The notes under the pieces were generated by a model. The model was not told the origin of the DNA. It saw only the letters and a program-made list of their open reading frames with translations, and searched no databases. Source: Blasia pusilla (lineage: Eukaryota; Marchantiophyta; Marchantiopsida; Blasiales). Taken from it: a stretch of 64,000 nucleotides of DNA. Positions 57,560 through 64,000 of this stretch are shown in pieces. The stretch's first letter is position 1. Every line of letters starts with the position of its first letter. The position numbers were made by a program, and so were the translations under genes. The stretch is from assembly GCA_050084515.1 (NCBI GenBank), contig CM114274.1:8308001-8372000 (forward strand), in the 5' to 3' direction.

Positions 57560-57600
57560 CTCGTACAGAGCATCGTACGAGACGACTGGCTAAACCAGTC
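57560..57600. repeat. Two adjacent small hairpins
   Basis: CTCGTAC (57560-57566) pairs with GTACGAG (57575-57581), and GACTGG (57584-57589) pairs with CCAGTC (57595-57600). There is no T-run, so a bacterial-style terminator is not implied. Confidence 0.7.
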
Positions 57601-58229
57601 ATTCAGCGGCTGTCTGTGTATCGCGAACCGGTAAACGCTGACGTGGCACCAGCTCGACGTCCAGCAGCCCTGTGGCGTGCGTGAATCTGGCCGGAGACGG
57701 GCCCCCTGGCGGCGACCGCAGAGCAGTGAGGTACAGCGATACAGTGACGGGAGTAAGGATGCCCGTCAGTCACCGTGAGTCCGCTACGCCGAGGCGCTGA
57801 GCTGTACCCACCCGCAGCAGCAGCAGCAGCAAGTGGAAAGCTGCACCGGAACGAGCGGCCCGCCTGAGTGCGGCGGAACTCCGATGAACGAACGTCATAC
57901 CCCTCGCCATGCACCGGCAGCGGCTGCGTGCATGCCTGCCCGCCTGCCTGACCGAAGACTTTCCAAGTGCTTCACGAGTACGGGTAACGGGGATTCTTCG
58001 GGGGGCCCATCGGCCCTCCTGTTGTCCTCCCCGGTACGACTTAATGCCTACGGCCAAACCGCTCGCTGCTCGCTACAATCACTTCCTCTCCAGTGCTCCC
58101 TCCACTCCCACCCAAAGTGACTGCCCAGACCGTTCTATGATGATCGGGCTGGACCTGCCATCTACAGTCCCGCCCCCCCTCTCCGCTATTAAGGCAGGAG
58201 CTCCGATCTGACAGTTCAGCGCCCTTCGA

Positions 58230-58817
58230 ATGAGTAAACGAGTCACCCGTTTTTTGCACAACATTCTTCCTACGACCCAATTAATGTCGTCTCAGATCAC
58301 AAAAGCACCCAGATGCTCCCTCTTAGCATCATACCCAAGCGCGACAAAGCTCGACATCCCCGTCTGCTTGAGCTCCGAGACAGGAACCTGCCCGGTACCC
58401 ACCCAAGCGCTTGACAGTTCGGACACAGTTCGTGATCGATCTCCTGATACACGATCCCTGGAACCCTGGAAAAATCGCTGCTCTCCCAGTCCAGTCGCAA
58501 TAGTTAATGGATGCGCAGCAAGTGCTGGCTGGTGCAAGAGGATCAGAGAAAGCAAGGCGCACCTCCAAATTGAAGGATGGCTAACTAAAGTCGATCCTCG
58601 CACGAAAGATCCTCATGAATGGGTGAAGGCAGTTTACGACATTCTTAAAGATTGTGTAAGAGCTCGTGGTGAAATCAAAGCTCGAGGCACGTGGATAAGG
58701 AGAGCACGAGAAAAGATAGGGCAGCCATCGCCGGAAGACAAGGTCACAGCTTTAAGAAGGTTCCTGACAATGTACGATTACTCCAGTCGCGGGCAAAACT
58801 TGAGGCCCGGTAGGTAA
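58230..58817 (+). CDS. Unrecognised 195-codon open frame
   Basis: I do not recognise this protein. The C-terminal 85 residues look more protein-like than the rest: GWLTKVDPRTKDPHEWVKAV, then a basic helical stretch (REKIGQPSPEDKVTALRRFL). The N-terminal half is Ser/Thr/Pro-rich and may be chance. The start codon is uncertain. It could be one exon of a gene, part of an unknown element, or chance in GC-rich DNA. No neighbour helps. Confidence 0.25.
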   Translation: MSKRVTRFLHNILPTTQLMSSQITKAPRCSLLASYPSATKLDIPVCLSSETGTCPVPTQALDSSDTVRDRSPDTRSLEPWKNRCSPSPVAIVNGCAASAGWCKRIRESKAHLQIEGWLTKVDPRTKDPHEWVKAVYDILKDCVRARGEIKARGTWIRRAREKIGQPSPEDKVTALRRFLTMYDYSSRGQNLRPGR

Positions 58818-61349
58818 ATCATCTTCAGGCGGCCCCAAAATGCATGGATCTTATTGTGGGATCCATCCGTCCACGAGAGCCTAGTGCTGAGTTTATCGGG
58901 GACAGAATTCATCCTGAATCGCGAATCCTCGATACTCGTTTCAGCCTCGTACTCTAGCGCAAAGCGCGTCCACAAGAGACCAATTTGCGGCTCGACAAGA
59001 CGAAGCTACACCACGCACAACTCGTAGCTTTAGGGAGTGGGCAATGGGCATCTTCTAGGTCTACTGGTGCGCAGAGCATATACTTTCTCGGCGTAGGTTT
59101 GATTTGATGGCAGGGGCAATAGTATTCATGTTCTTCAAACAGCTGACACAGGCCCGTCTCAAGAGACGGTCACAGACGAGCTTAATTAAGTCCTATTCCA
59201 CATTTATGACTCAATCAGACAGTACCATCATCCGAGCGCAGGGAAGCTATGATTCGAGAAGATCTCGTATTCATGTGGAGGCGTTCCTCCAGGACCATGA
59301 GGGTCGGTCGGTCGTCGAACACCCTATATCTCAAGCGTCCTCGAAATGGAGAACTTGGGTCTGTGTCCCTCTGGCCCCCAGAAATTGAATGGCAGGAACC
59401 GAATGAGTCTTAAACAACGTGCTGCTATTCAGGGCAGAGACGAAGGTGGATTGACTAGTTGGATTTCAATCCATCCACATTAGATATACTACTGCTCATG
59501 AAGAGACGGTTACAGCTTAAAAGGCGCTCCAAGATATTTGGGCAGAATCTCCACGTCTAAGAAAAGGCACGAGTATGATCGTCCCACGACGTCTGCATTG
59601 AAGCTTCGCAATGGATGAAAGTGTGTGTCTGGTCTTCGGCACCAAATTGCTAGCAAGTCAACTCTATTCGCTACGTGCTACCACTTTGCATGAATGAAAA
59701 CAGACCCCATCAGTGTGTTCCTGGAAAGAACACCTGGAGCCGAAAAGCTTCAGATCAGATGATGACAAAGCTCACAACTACTTTACCAGCTCCCGAGGTC
59801 AGGAATGCGATTTCTTGACAGAATTGCGCCCCTATACCACGACTCCCAGAAATCCCAAAACTTTCAGTCCCCCTCGCAATCTTGACCAAGAGCGAGACTT
59901 CTCCTCCCGAAATCCGCAGTTCAGATGGAGAGGCATCCCGACCAGTACATGCTACAACCCCGCGATTTCTCCTCAAAAGGACGACTGGCGAGCCAATCGC
60001 GACGCCGACGGGGCCTAGATCGTGGAGGCAACTCGGAGAAGGGGCCTTTGACGCGCAGGAAGTCAACCGAGTTCTTTCGAGCGCCTTGAGAATTCTCCCC
60101 GATCATTCTTTCGACATGCGAAGCATGTGCGTCTGCTGGAGTGCTTCCCCGTGAGAGAGAAAGAGGGACGCGAGCAATTGACCTGGGAACCGCTGGGGCC
60201 AGAACTCACGAGTTCGGTCTAGTCCAATTACGCGATCTTCTTTCCTCGCACCGAGTGTGTGGAGACTCTCAGGAGTCAAAAGCGTGTGGGCCATCTCTGC
60301 AACCACACATTTCCCATGACTCCGCGAGCGCAGGCCCGCAGGTCCTCGTTTCCACTGGAAAAAGAAGCTCTCTGCCCACCTCAGCAACCGGGAGATTGAG
60401 TCAAACCCCCCCTCCCCGGCTAGCACTCCGCAGTGCAAGAGTGTGTGAACGCTCATTTCCTACTCTACGGATTCGAGGTCAAACGATCGCTGGCGATCAC
60501 TCGAGATAAACTGACTACAGACTGATCGAACTGCTGAGGATGTCGCAATTTACGAACAATGTGAAGAGTCCCGCTCTAAGCACAGCACGATTCGTTCGTG
60601 GTTTCTGTAATCTATCCTTCACGGCGATGAAGATTCGCTCAAACCCCACCGGAAAAACGAACTTCCTATGCGATGATGGTCTCGTAAGGACCCTGTTAAG
60701 CCGCTAGCTACCACATTACTAGAGGTCTACACGCACCTAGTTGTCAATACGGAAATGTTGCTCGAATACGAAAGACATCGGATCAGGAGTGTACCTGTTA
60801 TCTCGCGAGAGCTGCCACAGGCCCGCGTACACCCATCCCAGGCTTTCTACAATTTCCTGCAACCTCTCGCGTTCTCTGGACATCCGCCCCTGCATTGTCC
60901 CCGCTGTTCCTTCAATTTCCTGCGTTTCGATTCTCGATCGCTCTGATGCTCCTTCTCACCAAAACTGGAGCGTCGTCGACTTCTCTATTTGCGTAGCTGT
61001 TCGCGTGCTCCACCCGAAGCTCGCACCTTCCATTATGCTCGTAGTCGCCGATTACACCCGGATACAAACCTACTGTTGCGAACATCAAATTCGAGCCCGA
61101 GTAGGACGGACAAACAAAACCACTTTCGCAATTGTACACCACGACGACGGAGCGGCTGCTTGCCTATAGGTCATGAGACTGAGCTCGCAGCGCGCGAGTG
61201 CAATTAAATTTAGAATTCGAAAAGGAATCCCGTCTAGTGAAGAATTTCATATGGGAACAGCGCTGAGACCCGCGTTTCAGCTACATACCTGCGAAAGGGC
61301 AAGCAGGCGACAGCTTCAGTTCATCATCTTCAGCTCTGAATAATGCGTC

Positions 61350-61350
<1 letters not shown>

Positions 61351-61434
<84 letters not shown>
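61351..61434. repeat. (AC)42 microsatellite
   Basis: 84 bases of uninterrupted AC, followed by gcacgcacgcacac. Confidence 0.98.
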
Positions 61435-61438
<4 letters not shown>

Positions 61439-63229
61439 GCACGCACACTACTGCAACGGTAACAGAAATGAAGAAGGGGGCTATTGCTCCACATAGGTGC
61501 GAAAGGCGGAGCACATGCGAGGCGTTGATGGATGATGGCCCAGAACTAGACATGCACGCGCCCCTGGAGCTGATGATGTGGGAGGAGCTACAGTCCACCT
61601 ATATTCTACGAACTGCCCATCCACCGATAGCAACAAGCGGTACGACTACGGTCATTTCGCAAGAGCACGATCCTACGTAGTGCCCAGACATACAAGGCGC
61701 TAGAAGTCGGAGTCCACAAGAGCTTCCATACGTAGGGAGTGTCCAGTGTGAGTGAGGATACTGCGAGATGAAAGAATTATATCTGCCGCTAGTCCTCAGG
61801 GCAAGAGACTGTACTGTGAATCTTCGTCTCCCATCGAGCGAAGTTCAGAAATCTCGCTGCGGAAGAAGAACTAAGCGCGAGAGCGCCTGCAGACGGAGAG
61901 GAGAGTCCGGGCCCCGAAAGAGGTGAACGAAATACCGAGGTGATGCGCAATGAAATGTGTATCCGCTTACGGCCAATCTGCGCAGCAAGACGAGAGAAGG
62001 TCCGAGCTGCCTACAACTCGACCTGGCGAAAATAGAGAGTGGAGAATGTGAAGCAATTCCTAGTAAACTGCGGTGGAGAAGGTGATTCAAGGCGCCGTGT
62101 GTGAGTGGTGGCGAGACGGAGGGAGGAGGGAGAGAGGGCAAGGAGTGTGGGAGAAACCATGGAGTCGATGACACAGCACCGCAAGCTCTCCACAGTCAGA
62201 TGAGCAATGCAGCTGCGTTGTAAACTGTTGAAACGGGTCCAGCCGACACTCGAGATGAATCGCACTTGTTCACATCCCATGGAACCACCGCTGATCGATC
62301 GATCAATCCTGCACACGATTCCTTTCGTGGCCTCTCACGCTGCTATACCCTTCCATTTCCCAATTCCTCGAAGTGGCAGTCCAACACTCACCTCCTCACG
62401 CCACCACCCTGACCCTGCACCTGTTTCCGTCTGTCTGGACAGACGAACGAGCTCCCCGTCTTACTTTCTCACATCAGCTTCCTCTCCGCTTCTCACGCCG
62501 CTTCTCACGCATTTTCTCTACCGTCCCACCATCAATCCATCATCAACTACCTTTCCCAACCATGTCCTCCTCACTACAGTCCTAGTCGTCTTCCCGAACT
62601 TCTTCGGTCAGTCTAGACTCGACTTTTTCGACTCCATCACTGCGGTCTTCACTCTCTTCCGCCCCACTGTTCACCGGCCTTGTCCTTCATCTCCTCTCTC
62701 TTCTTACTTTTTCCTTCTCCTTCCCCTCTTCCCATGGGTCGGCCCCATCCCCTGCGCATGCAGCAAGTCAATCCGCCCAACCCGCCTCAAGCAGAGGAGA
62801 GCGCTTTGTCACCTACAGTAACAAGGGTGTTCAACTGTTACCGAGAAATGGCAGACGCAGGCTTCCGCTGAGGACGGCGCTTTCAGCTGTTGACCTTTAG
62901 CCATCCCCTCATCAGAGTTCCCTCGCTAGAGGAGTCCCCCCGGTGGGGCCTACGCGAGGACTCCGGCCTACAGGCCCCGGCCCCCACCCCCCCCCTCCTC
63001 CGTTGTTGGTGTTCCCCCCCTCCGTCCCTGTGCCCGCCGCTGCCCGCTACGGCTGCCGGTCCCCATCGCCTCCCTCGCGGCTCCACCACTCGGTGTCACC
63101 GCTACCCAGTCCCCGTCCATGTCGGAGGCGTCTGCCACTGTCCGTCCGGAGACCGCGGACGTCTCTCTCTGGCGCACAACCGAGTTCGCGCGGGGTCCGC
63201 TTTTGCTGCCCGCTGCCGATCCGTCCGCG

Positions 63230-63420
63230 CTCTCTGAAATCCGGCTCGGTGTTCTAACCGCGGTCGGGCATATGGCTCGGACTGGTCTCGGCGGTTTGGA
63301 ATCTGTTACCGGCAGGTACCGGCGGTCTGCAATCTGGCTCGGTCTTGTACCCGCGGTCTGAACTCTGCCTCGGCCCGCTGTCGGAAATCTGAAATCTGGC
63401 TCGGGCTAGTTCCCGAGTCG
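63230..63420. repeat. Short degenerate repeats around CTGGCTCGG
   Basis: Units of about 45-60 bases contain variants of ctgaaatctggctcgg and taccggcggtctg or acccgcggtctg, near 63233, 63276, 63330 and 63390. Confidence 0.6.
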
Positions 63421-64000
63421 TGACCGAAGGCAGGAGATTTTGCACGATCGACGGATCTTGAGCCGAAGAATTCCCGGAGCAAAGTCGAGAATCGCACTTG
63501 GTTTCAAGGCCGTTCCCTCGGTTACGGAACCGAGCGACCCTTCGGTCCTTGTGGTGGCCGCCGTCCCCTAGGATGGAGATTCCCGAATGGTTATTTTCTC
63601 CCGACTCCATCCAATCCGGATCGCCAGTCCTTTTAACTTGCCGTCGTCCATAATGGGGGGTGTCAAGCAGCCGTGAGTAATTGCGGCTACGGTATGAGAC
63701 GTTTTGTCCGTAAAAAAATGTGTCCCATGTTTATTCCATGGATTTGTCCTTTTGGAAGGTCATACATTAGGGCCACTCAAAGATGGGCCATAGAGCAGAG
63801 CGGATGTCCTAAATCGGACAGGGAGGGGAACGACAAGCGGCTGTCGATTGCCGTTCCTACTCTCGATCATGAAACATTTGTCATTCTCGTGTAAAGGCTA
63901 AGTGAAGTAAACCGACAAAAAGGTTTAACAGTTCATAAATCTATTATATGGGGGATACTATGGATCACCTTTGAGCACTCGCACTCAATTTTGTCTTCCA

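Larger units (their letters stand above)
52029..58229. other. Region upstream of the bHLH gene
   Basis: The missing first exon(s) and promoter of the bHLH gene should lie here. I searched the minus strand to about 54.1 kb for the usual Trp-x-Tyr-Ala-x-Phe-Trp opening and did not find it. Three repeat families fill 52.2-53.5 kb. From about 54.4 kb the DNA is GC-rich with many overlapping open frames on all strands, as expected from composition alone, and none resembles a known protein. Confidence 0.5.
58818..64000. other. GC-rich region without recognised genes
   Basis: Many overlapping frames up to about 200 codons, none with a recognisable domain. 62330-62760 is a long pyrimidine-rich stretch on the plus strand. 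63230-63420 has four or so short units around ctggctcgg and cccgcggtctg. It may be promoter or intergenic DNA of a gene beyond the window. Confidence 0.5.

Noticed and set aside
61281-61598. Minus-strand frame with a long Cys-Val repeat
   Set aside because: Translation of the (AC)42 microsatellite.
62207-62821. 204-codon plus-strand open frame
   Set aside because: Translation of a pyrimidine-rich tract (Ser, Pro, Leu, Phe); no domain and no codon pattern.
1-64000. CRISPR arrays, bacterial operons or prophage
   Set aside because: Repeats are tandem without unique spacers of constant size, and the genes have spliceosomal introns.

Overview
The window reads as nuclear DNA of a land plant, and the intron-rich host genes suggest a non-flowering lineage such as a bryophyte. 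The evidence is GT-AG introns, a phytocyanin/early-nodulin-like GPI protein split into four exons, a plant MYC-type bHLH regulator, a mitochondrial mS33 gene, and retroelements primed by the plant initiator-tRNA-Met site. No species can be named from sequence alone.

Layout. 1-8000: nested, broken Ty3/gypsy chromovirus copies. Copy A is on the minus strand (2051-6104) and faces copy B on the plus strand (7190-7840). A third gag piece, C (1-592), ends in a fold-back. 8000-13500: no recognisable gene. 13529-15448 (minus): a four-exon phytocyanin-like GPI-anchored gene. 17955-25100 (minus): the most notable object, a decayed Ty3/gypsy element with the order gag, aspartic protease, cytosine-C5 DNA methyltransferase, reverse transcriptase, RNase H, integrase, PHD finger. 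25100-37700: AT-rich DNA with a (CT)n tract, a second copy of a dispersed repeat and a decayed Helitron (about 32370-34900, minus). 38049-38303 (plus): mS33. 39791-39873: a nuclear fragment of organellar 23S-type rRNA. 41.9 and 44.2 kb: Ty1/copia scraps. 44.7-45.5 kb: a minisatellite. 46558-52028 (minus): five exons of a bHLH regulator whose first coding exon I could not find. 52.2-53.5 kb: three local repeat families upstream of it. 54.4-64 kb: GC-rich DNA with microsatellites and hairpins, and no gene I can name.

How it fits together. The host genes are unrelated single genes. The methyltransferase element carries a putative chromatin reader (PHD) and a DNA methylation writer in one polyprotein. 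Most of its in-frame stops can be explained by C-to-T change at CAG (a CHG site) or CGA (a CG site), as expected if the element was itself methylated and then decayed by deamination. Every retroelement seen here is inactivated by stops, frameshifts, deletions or lost catalytic residues.
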